From the NCBI GenBank assembly GCA_035534175.1, contig DATLSM010000007.1:1-64000 (forward strand): 64,000 nt of DNA. Direction: 5' to 3'. The translations under genes and the position numbers were made by a program. Positions 8,689 through 16,494 of this stretch are shown here, piece after piece. The DNA is from DATLSM01 sp035534175. GTDB taxonomy: Bacteria; Actinomycetota; Thermoleophilia; Solirubrobacterales; 70-9. The notes under the pieces were generated by a model. It saw only the letters and a list, made by a program, of their open reading frames with translations, ran no database searches and had not been told where the DNA came from. Numbering within the stretch: position 1 is the stretch's first letter; every line of letters starts with the position of its first letter.

Positions 8689-9855
8689 CTAGGCCGGTTT
8701 CGCGGCGCCCTCGGCAACCGAATAGGTGCGCTTGGTCTCCGCCACGGCGTCGCGGTAGATTTCCTCGATCGCGAGCCCGGAGTCGAGCGCCTCGCGCGCC
8801 CGCTGGGCGCCGTTTCGCTCGGGCAACTCGACCTCGATCCCCAGCCGCGCGCGGGCTGGCTCGGTCCAGGCCAGCACCCGCTCCAGCTCCGCCCGGGTCT
8901 CCACCTCGGCCCCGCGGCGGAAGTCGATCGTGCGCCCACTCATGCCATGGCGGATCGCCCGCCAGAGGTTCTCCTCAATCGCCCGGTCAGAGAGCGGCGG
9001 CGCGGCGCCGTCGTAGCCGCTCTCGTCGTAGTCGAGCGCGGCCTGAGCGATGCAGGCGGCGATCAAGCCGGCGAGGGCGAACGACTCGTCTCCCCTGGTC
9101 TGCGCGTCGCAGATCCGCACCTCGACGGTGCCGAAATGGTGGTGGGGACGGACGCTCCACCAGAGCTGGGTCGACTCGACGATCGAGCCCGACCGCTCCA
9201 GCGTCCCGACGAACTCGGCGTAGCGATCCCAGTCGATGAACGGGGAGGGAACGCCGCAGCGGGGGAAGGTGCGGGTGAAGATCTCGGTGCGAACGGTGTG
9301 CAGGCCGGTGTCGTGGCGGTCGAGGAACGGTGAGTTGGCCGAGACTGCGAGCAGCAGCGGCAACAGCTCACGAATTCGGTCGCAAACCGCGATCGCCCGA
9401 TCGGCTCCCCGCACTCCCATGTGGACGTGAGTGCTCCAGGTGTTGTTTCTCTGCGCCACCCAGCCGAGTTCGTGGCGCAAGCGCGAGTAGTGCGGGGTGT
9501 CGATGATCCGCTGATCGAGGTAGCTGGCCCAGGGATGGGTGCCCATCGCGCCCAGCGCCAGGCCCATTCCCGCGGTGAGCTCGAACAACCGGGCGCGACG
9601 CTGGCGCTGATTGGCCACCGCCGCGGAAAAGGTCTCCGCCCGCCCCGAGCGGATCTCGATCTCGGAGGCGATCAGCTCACCCGCCGCCCACTCGGCGAGC
9701 ACCTCGTCCTCCTGGCAGGCCGCGAAGACGTCCTCGAAGCGATGCTCGAGCTCCAGTGTCACGGGATCAAGCAGCGCGAACTCCTCCTCCAGGCCGACCG
9801 TGAAGTCGGTGGAGGCCTCGAATCGCTCGCGCACGAGGTCGAGATCGAGGGACAT
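8689..9855 (-). CDS. GCS2-type carboxylate-amine ligase (YbdK-like glutamate-cysteine ligase)
   Basis: The 388-aa protein has the glutamate-cysteine ligase type 2 pattern: FTVGLEEEFALLDP (metal/ATP-binding acidic cluster) near residue 18, SEIEIRSG, NNTWSTHVHMGV near 137-148, and PHHHFGTVEVRICD near 225. Family members ligate an amino group to the gamma-carboxyl of glutamate, but the true substrate of most actinobacterial copies is unknown. It lies 69 nt downstream of rex and the glutaredoxin gene, which hints at a thiol/redox role. The start is ATG 9855. Confidence 0.8.
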   Translation of the reverse strand: MSLDLDLVRERFEASTDFTVGLEEEFALLDPVTLELEHRFEDVFAACQEDEVLAEWAAGELIASEIEIRSGRAETFSAAVANQRQRRARLFELTAGMGLALGAMGTHPWASYLDQRIIDTPHYSRLRHELGWVAQRNNTWSTHVHMGVRGADRAIAVCDRIRELLPLLLAVSANSPFLDRHDTGLHTVRTEIFTRTFPRCGVPSPFIDWDRYAEFVGTLERSGSIVESTQLWWSVRPHHHFGTVEVRICDAQTRGDESFALAGLIAACIAQAALDYDESGYDGAAPPLSDRAIEENLWRAIRHGMSGRTIDFRRGAEVETRAELERVLAWTEPARARLGIEVELPERNGAQRAREALDSGLAIEEIYRDAVAETKRTYSVAEGAAKPA

Positions 9856-9924
9856 CAGAGACCGCGCCCTGCTCGCGGCGCAAAGAGACAGCGGTGGATG
9901 CGTGCGAGCTGCGCGCTCAAGGTC

Positions 9925-10593
9925 TCAGGCGAGATAGAAGTAAAGGGCGTAGAGCAGGTCGACCGCGGGGCTGGAGGTGTGGACGGTCACCTCGGGTGGC
10001 ACCTGGAGCAGTTGCTCGGAGTAGTTGAAGATGATCTTGACTCCGGCCTCGACCAGGCGATCGGCGACGTCCTGAGCCGCGGCGGCGGGGACGGCGAGCA
10101 CCCCGACCACGATCTCCTCCTTGGCGACCACCTCCTCCAGAGCGCCAAAGTCGCGCACCGCCAGGCTGCCGACCTCGGTGCCGACGACGGCCGGATCGAC
10201 GTCGAACATGGCGACGACCTGGAAGCCGTGGTCGGCGAAGATGTCAGAGCTGGCGATCGCCTGACCGAGATTGCCGGCGCCAAAGAGGGCGATGTTGTGC
10301 TGGCCGGAGGTGCGGAGGATCTTGCGGATCTCCGCCACCAGGGACTCGACGTTGTAGCCCACGCCCCGCTTGCCGAACTTGCCGAAGCCGGAGAGATCGC
10401 GGCGGATCTGGGTCGGGTTGATGTGGGTGTACTCCGAGAGCTCCTGCGAGGAGATCGTCTCCCGCCCCATCTTGCGCGCCTGGGTTAGGACCTGGAGGTA
10501 GCGCGAGAGTCGCGCCGCCACGCCGAGCGAGAGCCGCTCGCCGTCGACGATCAGACCCTCGGGCACGTCACGCTCCTCGATCCCCTGCGCCAT
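9925..10593 (-). CDS. rex: redox-sensing transcriptional repressor Rex
   Basis: The 222-aa protein has an N-terminal winged helix (ISSQELSEYTHINPTQIRRD, which matches the Rex DNA-binding helix) and a Rossmann NAD(H)-sensing domain (IALFGAGNLGQAI) ending in the domain-swapped C-terminal helix (VDLLYALYFYLA). Rex represses fermentation/respiration genes until NADH rises. The ATG at 10593 gives the usual family length; its 5' end overlaps the glutaredoxin gene by 26 nt, implying translational coupling. I saw no obvious Rex operator in the window, and its targets are unknown. Confidence 0.93.
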   Translation of the reverse strand: MAQGIEERDVPEGLIVDGERLSLGVAARLSRYLQVLTQARKMGRETISSQELSEYTHINPTQIRRDLSGFGKFGKRGVGYNVESLVAEIRKILRTSGQHNIALFGAGNLGQAIASSDIFADHGFQVVAMFDVDPAVVGTEVGSLAVRDFGALEEVVAKEEIVVGVLAVPAAAAQDVADRLVEAGVKIIFNYSEQLLQVPPEVTVHTSSPAVDLLYALYFYLA

Positions 10594-10840
10594 CGGAGCC
10601 CACGATATCGAGCCTCGCCCGGAGACCGACCTCGTCGAGCAGCAGCTCGGAGACGGACTCGCCGTCCACCTCGACCACGGGGATCCTCTCCAGGTGGGCG
10701 CGCAGCAGCGCTTCGTCGGTCTCGATATCGACCTCGCGCAGCTCGAAGCGATAGCCCTCGCAGCGGAGCGCGACGATCGCCGCCAGCGCCTCTTCGCAGA
10801 GATGGCAGCCAGGGCGCGAGTAGACCGTGACAACGGTCAC
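10568..10840 (-). CDS. glutaredoxin-family thiol-disulfide protein
   Basis: The 90-aa thioredoxin-fold protein starts MTVVTVYSRPGCHLCEEA, placing the redox-active pair CHLC right after the first strand, and has the cis-Pro segment RIPVVEVDGE. It matches the short DUF836/glutaredoxin-like group. The start is GTG at 10840. The gene overlaps rex by 26 nt, so a thiol-redox protein and the NADH sensor are made from one message. The last 15 residues are read through the rex start region and are probably dispensable. Confidence 0.75.
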   Translation of the reverse strand: MTVVTVYSRPGCHLCEEALAAIVALRCEGYRFELREVDIETDEALLRAHLERIPVVEVDGESVSELLLDEVGLRARLDIVGSDGAGDRGA

Positions 10841-10904
10841 CCGTCGCCCAAATCCACCGTTCGCCCCTCATTCGCCGCGCGAATGATCGGATCTGGTCGC
10901 ACGC

Positions 10905-11951
10905 TCACTCCGCTCTCCCATTGCCCTTGGAGGGGAACCCGTCAAGCGAGAGATAGGTGGGATAGGGCAGTGAGGGGGCAAAGCGGGCGGCGGAGCCGAC
11001 CATCGCCGCGTTGTCGGTGCACAGCTCGCGCGGGACCAGCTTCAGCCGCAGGCCGAGCCGCTCGCACAAGGCTGCCACCGCGTCGCGCAGCGGCCCGTTT
11101 GCCGCAACTCCGCCGCCCAGCGCCACCGCCTCCCAGCCGCCCCGCCGGATGGCTCGCTCGAGCTTGGCCACCAACTGGCCGACCACCGCCGCCTGGAAGG
11201 AGGCGGCGAGGTCGGCGCCCCGCTCCCGCACACGATCCTCGCCCAAATCCCGGCAGCGGTAGACGAGCGCCGTCTTCAGGCCGCTGAAACTGAAGTCAAG
11301 ACCAGGGTCACGGGCCATCGCCACGGGTAGCTCAAAGGCCTCCGGATCGCCGCCGAGCGCCAGCCGCTCCAGAGCCGGGCCGCCGGGGTAACCGAGCCCC
11401 AGCATGCGAGCCGCCTTGTCAAAGGCCTCTCCCGCGGCGTCATCGAGTGTCTGGCCGAGGATTTCGTGGCTGTGGTGGTCGCCGACCGCCGCGATCATGG
11501 TGTGTCCACCACTGGCCAGGAGGCAGAGGAAGGGCGGCTCCAGTGGCTCGGGCTCGAGGAAGTTGGCGGCGACATGTCCCTGCAGATGATCGACCGGAAT
11601 CAGTGGCAGCCTGCGCGGGGCGGCGATCGCCTTCGCAGCGCTGACCCCGACCAGCAGGGCGCCGATCAGGCCGGGGCCGGCGGTGACCGCCACCGCCTCG
11701 ACCTGAGCGAGCGAAACACCGGCCTGGGCGAGCGCCGCCTCGATCACCGGCGCGGTCAGCTCGAGGTGGTGACGGGAGGCGACCTCCGGAACCACACCGC
11801 CGAATCCGGCGTGGGCGGCGGCCTGGGAGGAGATCACATTGGAGCGAATGCGCGGCCCGTCGAGGACAGCCGCGCAGGTGTCATCGCAGGAGGTCTCAAC
11901 CGCCAGAACCAATTCAGCCCGCGCGCTCAGCTCTCGCTCCCTCGCATTCAT
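10905..11951 (-). CDS. tsaD: tRNA N6-threonylcarbamoyladenosine transferase TsaD
   Basis: The 348-aa Kae1/TsaD protein has the ASKHA-fold start LAVETSCDDTCAAVLD, the HHLELTAP segment, the metal-binding PVDHLQGHVAANF (HxxxH) at about residues 110-122, and LGGGVAANGPLR nucleotide-binding glycines. With TsaB and TsaE it transfers the threonylcarbamoyl group to A37 of ANN-decoding tRNAs. It is upstream in position but separated from rimI/tsaB by 52 nt, which on this strand means tsaB-rimI-tsaD are transcribed in that order. The start is ATG 11951, just after a segment resembling the one before trpB. Confidence 0.95.
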   Translation of the reverse strand: MNARERELSARAELVLAVETSCDDTCAAVLDGPRIRSNVISSQAAAHAGFGGVVPEVASRHHLELTAPVIEAALAQAGVSLAQVEAVAVTAGPGLIGALLVGVSAAKAIAAPRRLPLIPVDHLQGHVAANFLEPEPLEPPFLCLLASGGHTMIAAVGDHHSHEILGQTLDDAAGEAFDKAARMLGLGYPGGPALERLALGGDPEAFELPVAMARDPGLDFSFSGLKTALVYRCRDLGEDRVRERGADLAASFQAAVVGQLVAKLERAIRRGGWEAVALGGGVAANGPLRDAVAALCERLGLRLKLVPRELCTDNAAMVGSAARFAPSLPYPTYLSLDGFPSKGNGRAE

Positions 11952-12003
11952 GATCAGCGGCTATCTTGCCCGCTCTCGCGTACGCCGCGGCGCGGTCGGG
12001 GCG

Positions 12004-12474
12004 CTAATCCAGCCACATGATCAGCGCATCCTCGCCATTGTCGTGGTAGTAGCGGGGACGTATGCCGGCGGAGCGAAAACCGAAGCGCTCATACATCGCG
12101 ATCGCCGCCAGGTTCGAGACCCGCACCTCGAGGGTGAACGGCAACTCACCCCGCGCCTCCTTGAGCAGCCTGGCGATCAGCCGACTGGCCACCCCCGAAC
12201 GGCGGCTCTCCGGTGCGACGGCAATATTCATCAGGTGCCAGACCTGGTCATAGCGCGAACAGACGACGTAGCCGAGCAGCTCCTCCCCAGCGGTTGCCGC
12301 GAGGCAGATCCCCGAAGGCTTGGACAGCTCCAGCACGAACATCGCCAGCGACCAGGGGGTGGGGAAGGAGCGCCGCTCGATCGCGATCACGGCGGGCAGG
12401 TCGCTGTAGGCAAGGCGCCTCACCCCGAACTCGCCGGATACCTCACTCGGCTGTCTGGACAGTGTCTCGCTCAC
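12004..12474 (-). CDS. rimI: ribosomal-protein-alanine N-acetyltransferase RimI (GNAT)
   Basis: The 156-aa GNAT protein contains the acetyl-CoA loop APESRRSGVASRLI (Q/RxxGxG/A) at about residues 87-100 and the C-terminal signature NLAAIAMYERFGFRSAGIRPRYY. RimI acetylates the N-terminal alanine of ribosomal protein bS18; in actinobacteria it is routinely found between tsaB and tsaD, as here. The GTG at 12474 overlaps tsaB by 32 nt. Homologues normally begin near FGVRRLAYSDLP, so a start a few codons further in is possible. Confidence 0.88.
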   Translation of the reverse strand: MSETLSRQPSEVSGEFGVRRLAYSDLPAVIAIERRSFPTPWSLAMFVLELSKPSGICLAATAGEELLGYVVCSRYDQVWHLMNIAVAPESRRSGVASRLIARLLKEARGELPFTLEVRVSNLAAIAMYERFGFRSAGIRPRYYHDNGEDALIMWLD

Positions 12475-13150
12475 GCCACCGCACCGCGTCGGGGGGCCTC
12501 AGATAGATCGGGGAGAGCGGGCCCGCAGCCTCCACCTTCCCGGCCGCTGCAAGCGCGCAGATGTGTCGCGCCGCGACCCGGTGCACGGGATCGGCGTCGT
12601 CGGGAATCTCGACGCCACGCCCGGCCAGCTCCTGGCGAAATCGTAGCGCCCCGGATCCGGCGGCCAGCGGCGGGCTGGGCAGCTCCCCCACCCGCGCCGC
12701 GAGATCGGCGGGAGAGGCGACCAGCGGCTCCCAGAGCCGGTCGCCGGTCGCCGAGTAGAGCGCCGCGAAAACCTCGCCCCGGCGGGCGTCGAGGACAGCG
12801 AGGAGCTCGCCGCTCCCACTGCCGCGCTCGCCCAGGGCGCGGGCGATCGCGTCGAGCGTGCAGGCGCCCACCGCCGGCAGGCCGGTGCTCTGCGCCAGGC
12901 CCCGCGCCGTGGCGATCGCGATCCTCACCCCGGTGAACGAGCCGGGCCCCAGGCCGGTCGCGATCAGGTCGACCTGATCCCAGCCACCGGCTGCCGCGAT
13001 CGCGCGCTCGACCTCCACCAGCAGCGCCGCCGAATGCCGCGGCCTGCCGTCCGCCGACACGCCGAGCGAGGATTCGTGCAGCACGGCCCCGTCGCGGCTG
13101 GCGCAAACGGCGGTGTCACCGGTCGCAGTGTCGAAGCCGACGACGACCAG
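12443..13150 (-). CDS. tsaB: threonylcarbamoyl adenosine biosynthesis protein TsaB, probable CTG start
   Basis: TsaB is the inactive TsaD paralogue that scaffolds the TsaBDE t6A complex. The conserved N-terminus VVVGFDTATGDTAV is encoded upstream of the first GTG in frame (13084). The only start-like codon that covers it is a CTG at 13148-13150, preceded at 9 nt by a strong GGGAGGT Shine-Dalgarno (13160-13166). From there the protein is 235 aa, the normal family length; starting at the GTG would remove the first ASKHA strand and the conserved DTAT. Further motifs: GLGPGSFTGVRIA and ARRGEVFAALY. The upstream secreted-protein gene stops 8 nt away, so the two are coupled. Confidence 0.85.
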   Translation of the reverse strand: MVVVGFDTATGDTAVCASRDGAVLHESSLGVSADGRPRHSAALLVEVERAIAAAGGWDQVDLIATGLGPGSFTGVRIAIATARGLAQSTGLPAVGACTLDAIARALGERGSGSGELLAVLDARRGEVFAALYSATGDRLWEPLVASPADLAARVGELPSPPLAAGSGALRFRQELAGRGVEIPDDADPVHRVAARHICALAAAGKVEAAGPLSPIYLRPPDAVRWRERDTVQTAE

Positions 13151-13157
13151 CTCGCGA

Positions 13158-13538
13158 CTACCTCCCGACGGTGAAGTAGGAGGAGCCGACGCGCTTACCG
13201 TTGACGAACCAGCTCACCCTGTGTTTGCCTGGAATGTCGGAGGTGATCTTGTTCACGTACAGCGTCCCTCTGATCGCTTCCTGTTTTTGCGCGCAGAGGT
13301 TTTTCCCGGTTGGGAACTTGACGCAAACCGAGTAGAAGACGTCGCCGTCGAAGCTCTCGAAAAAAGCGCCCTTTTTGCTCTTCCGCGGACAGGTGTGGGC
13401 TTCCGCCGTGTGTTCGGAGATGCCGCAGCCGACGTAGTGCTTGTAGGCCGGGGTCCCCGCCCCCGCCGTGGCAGGCGCTGCGCTAGCGAGCAGGGCAACC
13501 CCCAGCACCGTGGCCGCCAGCGCATTCAGTCCCTTCAT
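13158..13538 (-). CDS. secreted cysteine-containing protein of unknown function
   Basis: The 126-aa protein has a classical signal peptide (MKGLNALAATVLGVALLASAAPATA, cleavage near residue 25) and a mature domain of about 100 residues with cysteines at GCGIS, HTCPR, SVCVK and NLCAQ. The C-terminal half (IPGKHRVSWFVNGKRVGSSYFTV) looks like the last strands of an Ig-like or jelly-roll beta sandwich. No recognised family. It is directly upstream of tsaB (8 nt to the CTG start), so it should share its message, an unexpected partner for tRNA modification genes. Confidence 0.7.
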   Translation of the reverse strand: MKGLNALAATVLGVALLASAAPATAGAGTPAYKHYVGCGISEHTAEAHTCPRKSKKGAFFESFDGDVFYSVCVKFPTGKNLCAQKQEAIRGTLYVNKITSDIPGKHRVSWFVNGKRVGSSYFTVGR

Positions 13539-13677
13539 GCGGAAATCCCCCCTTCCGGTCGAGTTTGGTGGCCGATGCTACAGCGCGCTTTCACATTCCC
13601 AAACACGCCCAGGAGACCGTGGATGCGCCTATCGCGGGAGTATGCTGCGGGTCCCTCGTCGCGAAAGGAGACCTGAG

Positions 13678-14046
13678 TTGAGGAGATTCGCTCACCGGGC
13701 GCCGCCACTGGTCGCCACGCTGGCGCTGGCGGCGATCTGCATGCTGGTCGCCGGCTGTGGCGGCTCCAGTACGGCCAGCAGCATCACCAACCAGGTCAGC
13801 AAGGCCAAGGAAGATGCGAACAAGGCCTTGCAGGAAGGTCAGAAGCAACTGAACAAGGCGACCGTTCAGGGTCAGAAGGCGCTGCGAGAAGTTCAGAGCA
13901 AGGGCAATCAGACAATCGAAAAGGCCAAGAAGGAGCTGAAGGGCAACAAGGTCAGCAACGAAGCCGGGAAGAAGCTAAACGAAGCCAAGAGCAAGGTCAG
14001 CGAAGCGCTGGAAAAGGCCAAGCAACAGCTGAAGGGCGCGGGCTGA
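13678..14046 (+). CDS. lysine-rich coiled-coil lipoprotein
   Basis: The start is the TTG at 13678, set by AAAGGAGA 6 nt upstream (13664-13671). The 122-aa product has a basic N-terminus, a hydrophobic core and a lipobox LVAG-C with Cys at residue 27, so it is a membrane-anchored lipoprotein. The mature part (about residues 35-120) is almost entirely Lys/Glu/Gln/Ala helix with repeating KAK, KALQEGQK, KALREVQ and KKELKGN segments, a coiled coil with periodic charge. Function unknown; a wall- or membrane-spacing role is only a guess. It is divergent from the secreted-protein gene, with 139 nt between them, and convergent with tsaE. Confidence 0.75.
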   Translation: MRRFAHRAPPLVATLALAAICMLVAGCGGSSTASSITNQVSKAKEDANKALQEGQKQLNKATVQGQKALREVQSKGNQTIEKAKKELKGNKVSNEAGKKLNEAKSKVSEALEKAKQQLKGAG

Positions 14047-14052
14047 GGGGGA

Positions 14053-14496
14053 TCATCCGAACTCGATCTCCCGTCGATCGCCGCCGGCGTGACTGAGTCG
14101 CACCTCAAGCGCCGGCCGGTTGAGGCACGGTTCTGCCACCGCCGGCCACTCGATGAAGGCGACACCATCAGGGCCGAGGTAGTCCTCGAGCAGAGCGGGG
14201 TCCTCATCCTCCAGGCCGTCCAACCGGTAAAGGTCCAGGTGGGACACGGGCAGTCGCCCACCGCGGTAGCGCTGTCCGATGGTGAAGGTCGGGGAGGTGA
14301 CCGGCCCCTCAACCCCCAGCGCCCGGCAGGCGCCACGGATCAGGGTCGTCTTGCCTGCTCCGAGCTCGCCGCTGACCAGGATGACGTCCCCGGGCCCCAG
14401 CCCTGCGGCGATCCGCGCTCCCAGGGCTTCGGTCTGCGCCGAGGAGCCCGAGATCACCCGCCGCCGCCTCCTGGGCTCAGGCTCACTCGCGCTCAC
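14053..14496 (-). CDS. tsaE: tRNA threonylcarbamoyladenosine biosynthesis ATPase TsaE
   Basis: The 147-aa P-loop ATPase has Walker A GELGAGKTTLIRG at about residues 43-55, the family segment SPTFTIGQRYRGG, the HLDLYRL motif and FIEWP. It cycles the TsaBDE complex in t6A synthesis. The start is a GTG at 14496; an ATG at 14500 is out of frame. It follows the uracil-DNA glycosylase gene by 65 nt and is separated from tsaB-rimI-tsaD by a secreted-protein gene and a plus-strand lipoprotein gene, so the t6A genes form two transcripts here. Confidence 0.92.
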   Translation of the reverse strand: MSASEPEPRRRRRVISGSSAQTEALGARIAAGLGPGDVILVSGELGAGKTTLIRGACRALGVEGPVTSPTFTIGQRYRGGRLPVSHLDLYRLDGLEDEDPALLEDYLGPDGVAFIEWPAVAEPCLNRPALEVRLSHAGGDRREIEFG

Positions 14497-14561
14497 TCAT
14501 GATCACCGCAGACCTTGCTCGAAAGAGCGCGACCGGGGTGGCTTAGCGCCGGCACTTCCAC

Positions 14562-15242
14562 TCAGCCGAAGATGTCGAGCTGGTCGGCCGGGGGAGGCGA
14601 TGGAGGGTCGGTCGCCTCGATCTGCTCCTCCAGGGCCGAGCCCAGCGGCGCCGGCGAGGGGCCGGAGAGCAGGGCTGGGATGCGCTCGAAGTCGCTGCGC
14701 AGGGTCTCCTTCACTGAGGGAGAGCGCAGCGCCGCCGCGGGGTGAATTAGGGGAAGCAAGAAGACGGTGTGAGAGCCCAGCTCGTGCACCTGCGGCGTCC
14801 CCCGGACCTTGGTGATCCCGGCGGGGCTGCCGCTCAGCAGTTTGGTGGCGAAGTTGCCCAGGGTGCAGAGGACCTTGGGCTCGATCAGGCGCACCTGCTC
14901 GAACAGGTAGGGCCGACAGGCTTCTATCTCCAGCGGCTGGGGGTCTCGATTTTCCGGGGGCCTCGACTTGAGCACGTTGGCGATGAAGACGTCCTCCCGC
15001 GCCAGGCCGATACCCCCCAGCAGCTCGGTCAGCAGCTGGCCGGCGCGGCCGACGAAGGGCAGGCCCCGTCGGTCCTCCTCGGCCCCCGGCGCCTCGCCGA
15101 CGAACATCAGGTCGGCGTCGGCGTCGCCGGCCCCGAAGACCGCCTTGGTGCGCGTCTCGTGCAGGGGGCACCTGGTGCACGCCCCGACCTCCCTGTAGAG
15201 GTCGACAAGGCTGGCACGCCGTTGCTCGACCGAGGGGCTCAC
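14562..15242 (-). CDS. type-4 uracil-DNA glycosylase ([4Fe-4S])
   Basis: The 226-aa protein removes uracil from DNA. It has the family-4 pattern: CTRC (C22, C25) plus later cysteines in EACRPYL and KVLCTLG as [4Fe-4S] ligands, the GEAPGAEED active-site loop, the SRPPENRDP loop and the C-terminal catalytic LIHPAAAL. The GTG at 15242 overlaps the fmdB-like stop by 4 nt (GTGA). The C-terminal 35 residues are acidic and proline-rich and extend beyond the catalytic core. Confidence 0.9.
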   Translation of the reverse strand: MSPSVEQRRASLVDLYREVGACTRCPLHETRTKAVFGAGDADADLMFVGEAPGAEEDRRGLPFVGRAGQLLTELLGGIGLAREDVFIANVLKSRPPENRDPQPLEIEACRPYLFEQVRLIEPKVLCTLGNFATKLLSGSPAGITKVRGTPQVHELGSHTVFLLPLIHPAAALRSPSVKETLRSDFERIPALLSGPSPAPLGSALEEQIEATDPPSPPPADQLDIFG

Positions 15243-15526
15243 TGCGAGCCCCCGCCGCGCCTGGGAGGTGGGATTTCCCCCCTCGCCCGCTTGCGCTTCG
15301 TCTCGGCCAGCCGCTCACCGTGAGCCGCTTCGCGCTCTCCTCGCATCGACTCGTTGGACTTCACCCGCCCACCCCGAGGCTGGCGGCCCGGCGGGGCTAC
15401 CTGAGAGATCACCCGTCGCGTCCGTCGCGATTGGCATTTGGGGCAAGGGGGACCGTCCGCTTCCCGGGAGAGGAGCTCCTCAAAGCGGCTCCCGCATTCC
15501 TCGCACTCGTACTCGTATATCGGCAT
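15239..15526 (-). CDS. FmdB-family zinc-ribbon regulatory protein
   Basis: The 95-aa protein starts MPIYEYECEECGSRFE and carries two CxxC pairs (C8/C11 and C28/C31), the FmdB zinc ribbon. The C-terminal half is a basic/acidic low-complexity tail. The family is annotated as putative regulatory protein; its function is not established. The ATG at 15526 is preceded by TATAAA 7 nt away and no Shine-Dalgarno, so the message is probably leaderless. It heads the fmdB-udg-tsaE unit and is divergent from panC. Confidence 0.88.
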   Translation of the reverse strand: MPIYEYECEECGSRFEELLSREADGPPCPKCQSRRTRRVISQVAPPGRQPRGGRVKSNESMRGEREAAHGERLAETKRKRARGEIPPPRRGGGSQ

Positions 15527-15533
15527 CTGGTTC

Positions 15534-15539
15534 TTTATA
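15534..15539 (-). promoter_or_regulatory. -10 box for the fmdB-udg-tsaE unit (leaderless)
   Basis: TATAAA on the minus strand ends 7 nt before the ATG at 15526, in an A/T patch that stands out from the GC-rich background. At this distance transcription would begin at or next to the start codon. Confidence 0.5.
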
Positions 15540-15577
15540 ATCGCTCGAAGGCCGTGACCCCAAGGGCATGGACCCCC

Positions 15578-16474
15578 ATGGACTCCAATTACAGCGAATC
15601 CCTGCTGGCGACAAGAGGCGGCGTGCCGACGATCCGCTCCAAGGCGGAGTTGCGCGATGCGCTGAGCGACGCGCGCGCCAACGGGCGCTCGGTCGGCCTG
15701 GTCCCGACCATGGGCTGTCTGCATCAGGGACACCTCTCGCTGCTGCGAGCCGCCCACGCCGAATGCGATGTGGTGGTCATGAGCCTCTTCGTCAACCCCA
15801 CCCAGTTTGGACCCGATGAGGATCTGGATCGCTACCCGCGCGACGAGGAGCGCGACGCGCGGCTGGCCGCCGATGCCGGCGCTGCCCTGATCTATGCGCC
15901 GGCTGTGGAGGAGGTCTACCCCTCGGGTTTCGCGACCCAGGTCGAGGTGAGCGGCGATCTCAGCCAGGTCCTCGACGGAGACCCGGCAAGACGGGGCGCC
16001 CGCCACTTCCGCGGCGTGGCCACCATTGTCGCCAAGCTCTTCAACACCGTCCAGCCCGACGTCGCCTACTTCGGCCAAAAGGATGCCCAGCAGGCGGTGC
16101 TGATCCGTCGTATGGCGCGCGACCTCGACTTCCCGGTGCGAATCGAGGTGCTGCCCACGGTGCGCGAGGCGGACGGCCTGGCGATGAGCTCACGCAACTC
16201 CTACCTCGGAGAGGAGGATCGGCGGCGTGCCGCGGCGCTCTCGCGAGCGCTGCGCGCCGCCGAGCAGGGGGCGCGGGCCGGCTCGCTGACCACCGGCCTC
16301 GCCGCCGCCCGGCGCCAGCTGGCCGCGGCGGGTATCGAGCCCGAGTACCTGGAGGCGCGCGACGCGGAAGAGCTCAGCCCGGCGGTCGAGCTCAACGGCC
16401 GGCCGATCCTGATCGCGGTGGCCGCCCAGATCGGCGGCGCCCGCCTGATCGACAACGTCCTGATCCAACCCTGA
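15578..16474 (+). CDS. panC: pantothenate synthetase
   Basis: The 298-aa ligase joins pantoate and beta-alanine with ATP. It has GLVPTMGCLHQGHLSLL (HxGH-like nucleotide motif), FVNPTQFGPDEDLDRYPR, the FGQKDAQQ pantoate/ATP contact and MSSRNSYL (KMSKS equivalent). The ATG at 15578 gives an N-terminal extension of about 15 residues before TIRSKAELR, longer than the E. coli enzyme but common in actinobacteria. First gene of panC-panD-panB; panD follows after 20 nt. Confidence 0.95.
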   Translation: MDSNYSESLLATRGGVPTIRSKAELRDALSDARANGRSVGLVPTMGCLHQGHLSLLRAAHAECDVVVMSLFVNPTQFGPDEDLDRYPRDEERDARLAADAGAALIYAPAVEEVYPSGFATQVEVSGDLSQVLDGDPARRGARHFRGVATIVAKLFNTVQPDVAYFGQKDAQQAVLIRRMARDLDFPVRIEVLPTVREADGLAMSSRNSYLGEEDRRRAAALSRALRAAEQGARAGSLTTGLAAARRQLAAAGIEPEYLEARDAEELSPAVELNGRPILIAVAAQIGGARLIDNVLIQP

Positions 16475-16494
16475 AGCTGCAAGAGGGGAGCCAT

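Noticed and set aside
10841..10904. Rex operator upstream of the rex unit
   Set aside because: No TTGTGA-N6-TCACAA-like or TGTGAAC-type inverted repeat in the gap.
15239..16078. 279-aa minus-strand frame containing the FmdB-like protein
   Set aside because: Only the last 95 residues (from ATG 15526) are conserved; the rest is antisense to panC.
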